From IMG/VR virus record IMGVR_UViG_3300020581_000030, positions 1 through 24,664 of that record: a DNA stretch of 24,664 bases, one strand, 5' to 3'. The notes beneath the pieces were generated by a model. That model searched no databases. It was not told the DNA's origin and saw nothing but the letters and a program-made list of their open reading frames with translations. Origin of the DNA: a virus. Shown piece after piece: positions 12,236 through 19,539 of this stretch. The position numbers were made by a program, and so were the translations under genes. How positions within the stretch are numbered: position 1 is the stretch's first letter; each line of letters begins with the position of its first letter.

Positions 12236-14958
12236 CGGGCTATTGTCCCCCTTTGCATCGATGGTTTGTAGTACACAATCAAATTATGCACCTGCCAAGG
12301 CTTATCCACGTCATTGATTAAAAAACGGACACGCAATTTATCCGTAGTCAGGTTCAAATTTCTAATTTGATACCAAAAGCTAGTCGCTTCATCCGCATCA
12401 GCGGTCAAATCAATCAGATGGTCAACCCAAGTTAATCCTTGATCCGTCGATGTGCTTACCGTTAAACTATAGGGCCCCAGTCGTTCCGTTTCTATCAGCA
12501 TTTCAATAATATTGACCTGAAACCCTTTAAATGTAAAATCACCTGTTTCAAAAATGGAATCCAAAGCCGCCCCATTCTTAGAATATCCTGTATCGAGCTG
12601 GTAAATATTTGGGCCGGTGCTGTCGGTGCCGTAGAAATTATCCAGGTATCGCGTAAAAGATAAAATGTTCCAATCTTTCAGTTGCCAAGGACTTTTAAAT
12701 GTTTTTTTCCCACGAATTAGGATTGTATTATTCGCTGTTGCACTTGCTCCTGCCGCCGAAAGCCAATAGCGATTACGCCAAAAAAAAGAGGCCACATTCT
12801 GAAGAACCTGCGTCTGACCGACAGTGCCTGTCACCCAATTTAAGGTAACGCTATTGACAACGGGAGGGTTGTTCCCAGAGGTAAGTCCTGAGATTTCAAA
12901 CTTGAATTGAACGAAACGATTTGAAACAGGTAAATTGATAGCCCCACCAGGTACAATAAGATTCCAGGCAGCACCAGCCACACCACCACTTGTCGTGGCC
13001 CCACGGTAATAGAACGTGATCGTCTGTCCGTTAAGCGCATAATCCGATTCAAAGGCCCCCCACGCAAAGATATTCCCTCCCGTATCATGGATTGCTGATT
13101 CATAAAGAGTTCCTACCCAAGCATCAGACAAGATAGGAGTATTTAGACCATCAGATGTAAAGTTTCCTATCCAACGTAAATACCTTCGTGGCGTAGATCC
13201 AATCGCTGTACCATTGGTTACCGTTACTGCCGCATCCCAGGTCGTTCCATCTGATGAACTTTGCGTTTGGAATGTCAGTCCTTCGCCATTTAAGACATAA
13301 TCCGAGAAGAAATTGCCCAGAGAAGCAGGTGTGTCGCCTAAATCGAGAGTACGCGAAATAATCTGACCCGATGTATTAAATGCTGTTTCATAAACTTCAA
13401 CTTCTGTATAAGTAATAGATGAACCAGAAGGAGTTGCAAAACATGCAAAAAATATTCCTGTAGTAGAAAAAGGAGAAAAATTAAGTGTTATATCTGAAGG
13501 CAAAGAAGCCAATGGGATTAACCATCCATTTGCTCCATCAGAAGCACCAATACTTCCAGAAGTAGGTGCATGATTTGTTCCTGTGCTATCACTGATAAGA
13601 AGATCAACATTTGTACCATTTGCACTTAATTTCCTAATAATAATTTGAGAAACTTGCCGACTTTTAGAAAAGACAATTTTTATATTAAAATTAGCCGAAC
13701 CACTGCCTCCTGGAATTGAAGCTACAAATCCAACAGCATTTGTAAGATTTCCATCAGTTGCGAAAGGAAGTGCTCCAATTAAACTTCCTTGTAAAACTTG
13801 TTGAGTTACAGATTGATTTAACGCTACATTTGGAGAAGAAACTCCACTTGCTGAATGTGTAAGTTGAATAGGTATTATTGTAGTATCTATATTAGTTTGC
13901 GTAGGAGCTGATTGAAAATCTGAGAGAACACTATCTTTAGCTTGTAAAGTTGCTTGATTAGCAATCGCTAAATTCTGCGGAACAGTTCCAGCATTAAAAT
14001 CCGCTGTTGCTGTCACTTCCCAAAATTGGTTATTTAAATTCGGCTGTTGAAGTTGGTTGAAACCAAAGGCAGTCTGTTCGGCAGTAGATGGATCAATAAT
14101 GTCAGAAATACGGTCTGTTTCTTCTCCGTCAAAAACATAAATCCCATCGATTCCAATGAAATGAACTAAACTATCTAAAATTTGCAACGATTCATTAAAT
14201 CGTGTTCCTGTCGAAGCACGGGTTTTGACCCGCGTGTACGTATACTCGTCATATCCTACCAACCGCCAAATCGAATACTGTTTGAAAAAGTGAAGATATC
14301 CGCGATAAAGCAAAAGCCCTGTCAAAAAGTCGGCATCGCCTTCCGAGACTTGTAGAAAGTTTTGACTGGGCCATGCTGACGCATTGTCAGGCGTGATGAT
14401 GTTCGCGCTAGCATCCGTCAACGCCGAAAAAAAACATTCCGAACGGGCCGACGCAATGTGGCCTATCCAAACCCGTTCGTCATGGTAGGCAATATAACGA
14501 CCACGAGGAACATTTGGAGTACCACCCGTACCGTCTAATACCGTTACTGTCGTTCCGTCAAACGTTCTGACAGCATCGCTTCCATTGGTCAACCAAAGTT
14601 TATCGCGAATAACAGCCCCGCGAAGTTGAAATAATGCAGAAAGACCCGTAATAATTGCTGTGAATGTCTGAAAATCTACTGTTGTCCAAACTGTTGCATT
14701 GTCAGATACAACAAACGTTTGGGTTCCCGCAGAAGTCTTAAAATAGTTGATGCAAAACGTCCCAGGATTGCCGGATGGAACTGCACCTACTTTGATAAAG
14801 CCATTCGCCGTAATCACTGATCCTGGTTTTTCATCTACCCACGTATTAAAAGCGTAAGGGGTTTGACCAGGTTGGAGTTTCGTCGGACTAGGTGCTGTTG
14901 CTAAGGTCAACCATTGCTCTAAATCAATCGTCTTAACATCTTCGAGCGAAGAAGTCAT
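12232..14958 (-). CDS. Tail nozzle / stabilisation-like protein with discoidin-like insert
   Basis: A 908-residue protein following the adaptor, where T7 gp12 or P22 gp10 lies. Residues about 65-300 look like propeller blades (RYIAYHDERVWIGH, LLLYRGYLHFFKQYSIWRL, LVHFIGIDGIYVFDG). Similar blades return after residue 725 (FFWRNRYWLSAAG, RYLDNFYGTDSTGPNIYQL). Between them lie an AT-rich insert with a discoidin (F5/8 C)-like domain (about 375-525, ending SITYTEVEVYE) and two tandem beta modules (about 545-615 and 633-710) sharing 'SDYxLNGxxxTF'. It has three cysteines and no signal peptide. The nozzle role is inferred from architecture and order. The insert probably binds a surface sugar or protein. 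Confidence 0.82.
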   Translation of the reverse strand: MTSSLEDVKTIDLEQWLTLATAPSPTKLQPGQTPYAFNTWVDEKPGSVITANGFIKVGAVPSGNPGTFCINYFKTSAGTQTFVVSDNATVWTTVDFQTFTAIITGLSALFQLRGAVIRDKLWLTNGSDAVRTFDGTTVTVLDGTGGTPNVPRGRYIAYHDERVWIGHIASARSECFFSALTDASANIITPDNASAWPSQNFLQVSEGDADFLTGLLLYRGYLHFFKQYSIWRLVGYDEYTYTRVKTRASTGTRFNESLQILDSLVHFIGIDGIYVFDGEETDRISDIIDPSTAEQTAFGFNQLQQPNLNNQFWEVTATADFNAGTVPQNLAIANQATLQAKDSVLSDFQSAPTQTNIDTTIIPIQLTHSASGVSSPNVALNQSVTQQVLQGSLIGALPFATDGNLTNAVGFVASIPGGSGSANFNIKIVFSKSRQVSQIIIRKLSANGTNVDLLISDSTGTNHAPTSGSIGASDGANGWLIPLASLPSDITLNFSPFSTTGIFFACFATPSGSSITYTEVEVYETAFNTSGQIISRTLDLGDTPASLGNFFSDYVLNGEGLTFQTQSSSDGTTWDAAVTVTNGTAIGSTPRRYLRWIGNFTSDGLNTPILSDAWVGTLYESAIHDTGGNIFAWGAFESDYALNGQTITFYYRGATTSGGVAGAAWNLIVPGGAINLPVSNRFVQFKFEISGLTSGNNPPVVNSVTLNWVTGTVGQTQVLQNVASFFWRNRYWLSAAGASATANNTILIRGKKTFKSPWQLKDWNILSFTRYLDNFYGTDSTGPNIYQLDTGYSKNGAALDSIFETGDFTFKGFQVNIIEMLIETERLGPYSLTVSTSTDQGLTWVDHLIDLTADADEATSFWYQIRNLNLTTDKLRVRFLINDVDKPWQVHNLIVYYKPSMQRGTIAR
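13384..13836 (-). other. Discoidin-like domain inserted in the nozzle-like protein, AT-rich DNA
   Basis: Residues about 375-525 read like an F5/8 type C fold: NVALNQSVTQQ, PFATDGNLTNAVGF, VSQIIIRKLSANGTNVDLLIS, and the typical closing strand ITYTEVEVYE. I counted 17 G/C in 60 bases at 13441 and 16 in 60 at 13621, against 33 in 60 at 14401 in the same gene. This suggests acquisition of the segment from another source. Confidence 0.6.
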
Positions 14959-15173
14959 TGCACATCATCCACAACCCAAACCGGTTGCGCCGTTCCCGTT
15001 TGGGTTTGACTTCCTCCAAAACCACCTTGCCCAAATCCCCCTTGACCAAAACCAAAACCACTAGAACCAGTGAGATTAGGAATTCTTTGCCAGGAAACCT
15101 GTAAGCCTATTTGAGATGTATACAGAGGCCGACCCAAAATGCCAATTGTCCAAGTAGGAGTTGCAATACTCAT
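14955..15173 (-). CDS. Small Gly/Gln-rich hypothetical protein
   Basis: A 72-residue protein with a beta-like N-terminus (TPTWTIGILGRPLYTSQIGLQ) cut here for length, then a Gly/Phe/Gln repeat (residues about 38-54, GFGFGQGGFGQGGFGGSQ) and a short hydrophobic end (PVWVVDDVQ). It overlaps both neighbours by ATGA. No family is recognised. The position between adaptor and nozzle-like protein suggests a minor tail component. Confidence 0.65.
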   Translation of the reverse strand: MSIATPTWTIGILGRPLYTSQIGLQVSWQRIPNLTGSSGFGFGQGGFGQGGFGGSQTQTGTAQPVWVVDDVQ

Positions 15174-15841
15174 GGATTCCTACTATCGGGCCATGAATTC
15201 CAAGCCCAGCGAAACCGCTTCAAATCATCAGCAAACTTATCCAAACGACCCATGAGGGCCTTGCGATGCTGGTCATACCGTTTTAAATTCAAGTCCGCCC
15301 TGTCACTGTTGCCTAGCCTATGCTCGCAAATAAAAGCCGCATAGAACGGAAGAGCCATGTGGTACATGCTCTGTAAATCAGGAATATCGGAATCGTTTAT
15401 TAATGTCGGAGGGATGGCAATATAAGTGATTTGAAGTTGATAACTAGACACACCATTTAACTGTTGAAGTGTATCAGGAACATTGTAGAGCCCTATCGTC
15501 TGCTGGTCGAATCGATAGGCAATACGTGGCGTTCCGATGGGATCTTGTTGCCACGAAGGAGAGATTTCGCCCATATCCGCCCGATCCAGAAGCGGAAGTT
15601 TGGTTTGATTCCAATATATATCCAGCAATTCAATAAAGTCACTTGGAAGCTGATAGAGTGCCTGATTCGGAGAAGCTGTCGCAAGTTCGGTCTGAATGGG
15701 CCACTCCATCTGCGTCCCAAGAAACTGCGTGGCCTGATTCAAATAATCGGTTAACTCAGGATCAGTAAAATTCGAGTTGGTGTTGTCTAGCTCATTAATG
15801 TAGCGACGGACAGCTGTCCGAAGCGTCGCTAAAGTTGACAT
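15170..15841 (-). CDS. Head-tail adaptor protein
   Basis: A 223-residue protein matching the phage adaptor family that docks under the portal. The N-terminal helices LATLRTAVRRYINEL, then FTDPELTDYLNQATQFLG, are characteristic. A beta segment follows (YQLPSDFIELLDIYWN, later SYQLQITYIAIPPTL), then a closing helical part (YHMALPFYAAFICEHRLGN, RYDQHRKALMGRLDKF). T7 gp11 and P22 gp4 play the same role. It precedes the nozzle-like gene, as in those phages. It overlaps the next gene by ATGA. Confidence 0.85.
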   Translation of the reverse strand: MSTLATLRTAVRRYINELDNTNSNFTDPELTDYLNQATQFLGTQMEWPIQTELATASPNQALYQLPSDFIELLDIYWNQTKLPLLDRADMGEISPSWQQDPIGTPRIAYRFDQQTIGLYNVPDTLQQLNGVSSYQLQITYIAIPPTLINDSDIPDLQSMYHMALPFYAAFICEHRLGNSDRADLNLKRYDQHRKALMGRLDKFADDLKRFRWAWNSWPDSRNP

Positions 15842-16254
15842 CAGGCATCCGGCAGAACGTTATAAGCCCTACGAATAGCCTGAATAAAATCCTCTACCAG
15901 TTGCCGTTTACCGTCTGTGCGTGATTTCTCCTTCACAAACTCCGCTTTATCAAAAGCCAATTTCGACTTTTCTTTGTCATGAGTTTCCAAAATCGTCTTG
16001 AATTCATTGCGTTGGGCTTCTAAAGTCGTATTGCCTTTGGCAATCGTATCCAGTCCTTCTCGGATCTGTTTTTCATGCGTCGAGATATAATTCTGATACT
16101 CGGTACGCTTTTGGTCAATCTCTCCTTGCAAGATTTCGCTTTGTCTTTTCAAGTTCTCATGTTCGTTCCGTGCATGTTCTACGCGGTTTTCCCATTGTGT
16201 TAATTCCGTCTGTAAGGTCTTGGCTGATTTTAATGCTTCTGACATTTGATTCAT
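15841..16254 (-). CDS. Coiled-coil hypothetical protein
   Basis: A 137-residue protein that is almost one continuous coiled coil (LTQWENRVEHARNEHENLK, IDQKRTEYQNYISTHEKQI, KSKLAFDKAEFVKEKSR), ending in a short helix. It has no cysteines or membrane segment. TAGGAG 6 bases before the ATG supports the start, and the stop overlaps the adaptor start (TGATG). It lies between the head genes and the head-tail adaptor, so a structural or assembly-chaperone role is plausible. The function cannot be named. Confidence 0.75.
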   Translation of the reverse strand: MNQMSEALKSAKTLQTELTQWENRVEHARNEHENLKRQSEILQGEIDQKRTEYQNYISTHEKQIREGLDTIAKGNTTLEAQRNEFKTILETHDKEKSKLAFDKAEFVKEKSRTDGKRQLVEDFIQAIRRAYNVLPDA

Positions 16255-16263
16255 TTTCGTCTC

Positions 16264-16533
16264 CTATTTCGGGAAGAAATACCGTCTGTTATGCCCGATT
16301 TCCTGCGAATAGTAAAACTGCCTTTTTTCTTGCGGGTGCCACCGCCGGTCTTTGATATCTCGCACATGGGCCGTAGAACCCCTAGGGTCAGAGGGGTTCT
16401 CGTGCCCAAACTCAAAAAGCCTGCACCCAATAAACTCAAGACCAGGTGCGCATAAGCGGCACACCCAACGATCCCCCACCAGTCGAAAGGTGGCGGCAGG
16501 CTTCTGACACTCTGGACAAATCCCATCATTCAT
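16264..16533 (-). CDS. Small zinc-ribbon hypothetical protein
   Basis: An 89-residue basic protein with two CxxC pairs (ICPECQ and VCRLCAP, residues about 6-9 and 25-28), a probable zinc site. Its C-terminal half is rich in Arg, His and aromatics (HVRDIKDRRWHP, then YYSQEIGHNRRYFFPK). No named family is recognised. The start lies 19 bases beyond the terminator-like hairpin and lacks a good ribosome site. An overlapping frame (16251-16529) was rejected because only this frame keeps the cysteine pairs and spacing. Nucleic-acid or protein binding is possible. Confidence 0.65.
   Translation of the reverse strand: MNDGICPECQKPAATFRLVGDRWVCRLCAPGLEFIGCRLFEFGHENPSDPRGSTAHVRDIKDRRWHPQEKRQFYYSQEIGHNRRYFFPK
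16375..16400. repeat. 9-bp perfect inverted repeat
   Basis: AGAACCCCT (16375-16383) and AGGGGTTCT (16392-16400) form a perfect 9-bp stem around an 8-base loop inside the zinc-ribbon gene. There is no T run on either side, so it is not a classical terminator. It could be an RNA stem or a chance result of the codons used. Confidence 0.6.
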
Positions 16534-16551
16534 AGTTCAAATCAAAACCCA

Positions 16552-16574
16552 GGGAGGGGAATTTCACCCCTCCC
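16552..16574 (-). terminator. Terminator-like hairpin after the head module
   Basis: An 8-bp perfect GC-rich stem (GGGAGGGG with CCCCTCCC) encloses a 7-base loop. CCC (16548-16550) and GGG (16577-16579) could extend it. On the minus strand it is followed by TGGGTTTTGATTT, T-rich but without a clean T run, so termination may be partial. It lies 15 bases after the secreted protein gene and 19 bases before the next start. It is the only such structure seen in the late operon. Confidence 0.6.
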
Positions 16575-16588
16575 ATGGGCATTTGAAT

Positions 16589-17056
16589 TTAATTTCCCGA
16601 CAATCCTCTACCCGTCTCGAATTCCACCGTAGCACTATCATTCGCGGATGTACAAGCTGTGTACAAACCGTTATAGAAAATGATCGGAGGATCAAACGTA
16701 TAGATGGTACTTGCCGAAGTTGAACCAAAGAACAAGCGTGGCCCTAATTGGGATGCAAAGTTCGTATTATTTGCACCTCCAGGTGCCGTAAGAGCCAACG
16801 CCACATTCGTGTCATACAACACACAATAATCACCCGACGCTCCAGTTCCTAAATACACGTCATACACCGCACCAGGCATCGTCGAGGTGCTAAGTGAAAC
16901 CGTGTTGAAGGAAGTAGCCGTGATCGTTGTGATTACCGTTGTATAACCGATGTTCTTTGTTTCTTTCGGTCCGCGAGCATATGTTGCCGCATCCGAACGA
17001 GATGCCAAACAGAAGAGCCCGAAAACGACAAGGATGAGACTAAGTGTTTTTTTCAT
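16589..17056 (-). CDS. Secreted small beta-rich protein next to the coat gene
   Basis: A 155-residue protein. Residues 1-23 form a clean signal peptide (KK, core LSLILVVFGLFCLA, then SRSDA before ATYARG). The mature part is Thr/Ser/Gly-rich, predicted beta, with two cysteines (78, 135). It shares the 'NGL...D-x-TV-x-F' ending with the 18863-19240 protein. The start at 17056 is clear: GGGGG 5 bases upstream, 11 bases after the coat stop. Longer readings of this frame run into the coat gene and are rejected. Decoration or head-fibre function is inferred from location. A terminator-like hairpin follows. Confidence 0.85.
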   Translation of the reverse strand: MKKTLSLILVVFGLFCLASRSDAATYARGPKETKNIGYTTVITTITATSFNTVSLSTSTMPGAVYDVYLGTGASGDYCVLYDTNVALALTAPGGANNTNFASQLGPRLFFGSTSASTIYTFDPPIIFYNGLYTACTSANDSATVEFETGRGLSGN

Positions 17057-17066
17057 AGTTTCCCCC

Positions 17067-17933
17067 TTACGAATTCGTTCCCACAATGTAAGCATGATCA
17101 TTACGAAGTTGCGCCACCCCGTACAGAGCACTTCCTGCATAGGGCTGGCTGAATTTCGTGCGAGCAAACTTTTCCATTGTGAAGTTTTTCTGCATGACAA
17201 TCCCGATGGCTTCTTTGTGGAACAAGGCATTAAACCGCACCGACGCCGTGTTGTTCACGAGCGGCGTGACGGTCACATCTGTTCCATAAAGCCCCGTGAT
17301 GCGCCCTCCTTCCACCTGCAAGCCTTTCGTGAAGCCTGTGGTGTTGGCCAGCGAGAACTTATCAACAGCCAAAATATCCGCTTCAGCGACTGGAGCAATC
17401 GCCCAGTGCCGATCTTCCTTTGGAATTTTGTTGTCGTCAAGTGTCCGCTGTGCCAGGAGAATCAATCCATCCGAGAACGGCACGTTCTGCGGCGTATTCG
17501 AAAATAGCCACGTCGCGCTCTGGAATAGGTTGAGCACATCAACGTCCTGTTGCTGAGAAATGGCCTTGCCGAACGCATCAGCAAATTCCGCTTCCCAGTC
17601 CAAGACCGACTGAATACCGGCGATATCCACCAAATCGACATTGACAGCTTTCCAGCTGTTAATAACGATGGTTTTATCGGTCGGCGTTACAACTTGGTTC
17701 GTGAAACTCCCATCTGTCGTCGAAATGTTACCGACCGTCAAGACGGGGAAAATCTGGAAGTGGACAGTGTCGCCCATCTTCGTAATACTCCCTTTAACGT
17801 TCGGATCGCCTTCGACGCCATTGATGCAGAGCTTCCAAACCTTCGATTCCGCATACCTTGCCTTTAACGCTTTAACACGCCATAGTTTTGGTACGGAACC
17901 CGATACGTTTGATAAGCCTGTTTCGTTAGCCAT
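17067..17933 (-). CDS. Major capsid protein
   Basis: A 288-residue coat protein candidate immediately after the scaffold, with AGGAAG upstream. Seen: a hydrophilic N-arm, a beta-rich central part (GDTVHFQIFPVLTVGN, then TDKTIVINSWKAVNVDLVDI), a long helix (LDWEAEFADAFGKAISQQQD), and a C-terminal core (HWAIAPVAEADILAVDKF, then KEAIGIVMQKNFTMEKF). This order fits HK97-fold coats of podovirus-like phages: E-loop, spine helix, P- and A-domains. It has one cysteine and no signal peptide. The codons are GC-richer than in the tail genes (one 60-base sample at 17281 has 35 G/C). Confidence 0.9.
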   Translation of the reverse strand: MANETGLSNVSGSVPKLWRVKALKARYAESKVWKLCINGVEGDPNVKGSITKMGDTVHFQIFPVLTVGNISTTDGSFTNQVVTPTDKTIVINSWKAVNVDLVDIAGIQSVLDWEAEFADAFGKAISQQQDVDVLNLFQSATWLFSNTPQNVPFSDGLILLAQRTLDDNKIPKEDRHWAIAPVAEADILAVDKFSLANTTGFTKGLQVEGGRITGLYGTDVTVTPLVNNTASVRFNALFHKEAIGIVMQKNFTMEKFARTKFSQPYAGSALYGVAQLRNDHAYIVGTNS

Positions 17934-17952
17934 TTGGCTTCCTAATTTTTAT

Positions 17953-18819
17953 TTACCTCACACGTCCTTCTTTGGCCGCCGACATCAGCTCATCCAAAAG
18001 TTTCTGATCGGCCCTATGGCCTTGTTTGTCCAAGGCATCCACTGTGGCGTCAAATTCCGCTTTTGACCATACCTTCCCAGAAAGTCCAACACCAGGAGGC
18101 TGACCAATCACGGAAGAAGCTCGCGCTCTTGCCTGAGAACGGTTCCCAACTCCACGGTCTTGATTCAGTTTCAACCAAGCCCATTCAGCTACCCATTCAG
18201 GATCAAGCGTCTGCCTTCTTTGCACAGGAATACTTTCAATAATGTCGATCAAGTCTTCATCATCTTCAGGAGCGTAGTTCGGCTGCGAACGTATGAATTC
18301 GACGGCTGAAACCTGTCTTTGAGCAAGTTCCTGTTGCTGCGCTTCCATCTCTCGCGACATCTGAAAACGATCTAAAAGGCGTTCTTCCATGCCTCCTAAA
18401 CGTTCTTCCAGAAGTCGCTCTTGCGCCGCTAATGGATCTTGCCAAAAGTCGGCAGGGTTCCGCTCAGTCCCTTTGCGTCCAGGCTGTTGCAGTTGACGAA
18501 GCTCCTCAAGCTGTTGGCGAACACCCGCGAGTTCGGATTGATAACCCGCTTCGCGCTGTCGTGCTTCACGCCTCCATGCTCTTAGATCACGTATTTCATC
18601 AACTTTTGACCATCCACGCCTTTGACCGCTTTGCGACTGGCCGTCATCGGTAGAACCTTGCGGTTCTCCGGCATCAGACTTGGGCTCAAGATCAGCCCCC
18701 AGTTGAGTTCCGCTACCCGCAGCGCCCGTCTGTGATGGCGCTGTTTCAGTTCCGGCGGTTCCCGACGGCATGTCCGTAATTGTCACGTTTGCCGTCGGCG
18801 TTAATGTTGCATCAGCCAT
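17953..18819 (-). CDS. Capsid scaffolding protein
   Basis: A 288-residue acidic, Gln/Glu-rich, cysteine-free protein directly upstream of the coat gene. Residues 1-65 are disordered (Ala/Thr/Gly/Ser). Residues about 70-185 form long helices (WRREARQREAGYQSELAG, RLLEERLGGMEERLLDRFQM). The C-terminus (VWSKAEFDATVDALDKQG, ending AAKEGRVR) is the short helical coat-binding end typical of scaffolds. Scaffolds guide prohead assembly and leave before packaging. The start is supported by GAGGTG 6 bases upstream. Composition, architecture and position agree, though the sequence family is only weakly recognisable. Confidence 0.85.
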   Translation of the reverse strand: MADATLTPTANVTITDMPSGTAGTETAPSQTGAAGSGTQLGADLEPKSDAGEPQGSTDDGQSQSGQRRGWSKVDEIRDLRAWRREARQREAGYQSELAGVRQQLEELRQLQQPGRKGTERNPADFWQDPLAAQERLLEERLGGMEERLLDRFQMSREMEAQQQELAQRQVSAVEFIRSQPNYAPEDDEDLIDIIESIPVQRRQTLDPEWVAEWAWLKLNQDRGVGNRSQARARASSVIGQPPGVGLSGKVWSKAEFDATVDALDKQGHRADQKLLDELMSAAKEGRVR

Positions 18820-18862
18820 AAGTACACCTCATCCATTCTCTACGATATCGCCCGTAGGTGCG

Positions 18863-19240
18863 TTAGTACCTGTTGAACAAAATCGTGACGTCGGCTGTCC
18901 CTGTTTTGTTGTAAGTCAAACCGCTCGATACATCCACATCGTAGAAGTTACACGGCACAGCACTGGACGTGCTCACCGTCGCAATAATGTTTGACACCAC
19001 ACCCGATGAATTGTAAATAGCTAAATTCCCAGGAGAGGATGTATTAATGCAAATGCCATGAAACATACATCGTATCGAACTTCCTGATCCGCCACTGGGT
19101 TCACAGAGATTTAAAAATGAATCTGCCGTGGCTGTATTGGAAGAAATCCAAGCCGTTGTTTGAAACGCTGCGCCATGCCGACGCAATAGAAGCAAAAACA
19201 AAGAAGTCAACAACATCACAATTAAAAATCGCTTTTTCAT
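18863..19240 (-). CDS. Secreted small beta-rich protein, head module
   Basis: A 125-residue protein. Residues 1-25 look like a signal peptide: KKR, a hydrophobic core FLIVMLLTSLFLLLL, then RRHGAA. The mature part is Ser/Thr/Asn/Gly-rich and predicted beta, with four cysteines (46, 58, 64, 97) that could form two disulfides. The ending SGLTYNKTGTADVTILF resembles the YNGLYTACTSANDSATVEF ending of the secreted protein at 16589-17056. The pair brackets the scaffold and coat genes and may be paralogous. A decoration-protein role is inferred from position. The N-terminus could instead be a membrane anchor, given the RR after the core. Confidence 0.75.
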   Translation of the reverse strand: MKKRFLIVMLLTSLFLLLLRRHGAAFQTTAWISSNTATADSFLNLCEPSGGSGSSIRCMFHGICINTSSPGNLAIYNSSGVVSNIIATVSTSSAVPCNFYDVDVSSGLTYNKTGTADVTILFNRY

Positions 19241-19539
19241 TTCTCGTCTCCTTTGATCCGCTTCAATAAATCCTCAACTTGCTGTTGCGCTTCGACATTC
19301 GCTACAGCATCTTCGCCTTTTTCTTCCATATCCTTCATGGCCCGTTCCACTTGTGTAATGGCTACTTCAAATCCTTCCAGTTGCCCTGCATAATATCGCC
19401 ACGCACTTTCTTTACCGCTTTTCCCAGATTTCCGCATCGCCTGCACAATCTTTTCGTGTTGAAGAGCCCACAACGCCAACAAAACCGTGTATCCTTGCGA
19501 ATTCCGAAGCGCCGTCAAATAGTTATATTCCGCCGTCAT
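19237..19539 (-). CDS. Hypothetical helical (coiled-coil) protein
   Basis: A 100-residue, mostly helical, charged protein. Residues about 52-97 look like a coiled coil (QLEGFEVAITQVERAMKDM through VEDLLKRIKGDEK). There are no cysteines. It overlaps the portal stop and the next start by ATGA at both ends, so it is translationally coupled to both. Small helical proteins of this kind often lie between portal and scaffold in podovirus-like genomes. A head-assembly role is inferred from position only. Confidence 0.75.
   Translation of the reverse strand: MTAEYNYLTALRNSQGYTVLLALWALQHEKIVQAMRKSGKSGKESAWRYYAGQLEGFEVAITQVERAMKDMEEKGEDAVANVEAQQQVEDLLKRIKGDEK

Noticed and set aside
12840-13103. Minus-strand frame of 87 residues inside the nozzle-like gene
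   Set aside because: Fully contained in a long coding gene in another frame, with no start signal.
16251-16529. Minus-strand frame of 92 residues overlapping the zinc-ribbon gene
   Set aside because: The alternative frame keeps two CxxC pairs and leaves a normal gap to the next gene. This one overlaps that start and has no recognisable feature.
16589-17230. Longer 213-residue reading of the second secreted protein
   Set aside because: It runs 164 bases into the coat gene. GGGGG before ATG 17056 and the signal peptide beginning there fix the shorter start.
16950-17507. Long plus-strand open frame (185 residues) over the coat gene
   Set aside because: It is antisense to the coat gene, has no ribosome site or family match, and has Arg/His-rich shadow-like composition.
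18838-18858. CTACG...CGTAG inverted repeat between a secreted protein and the scaffold
   Set aside because: Stem of 5 bp, no T run, and the gap is too short to claim a terminator.
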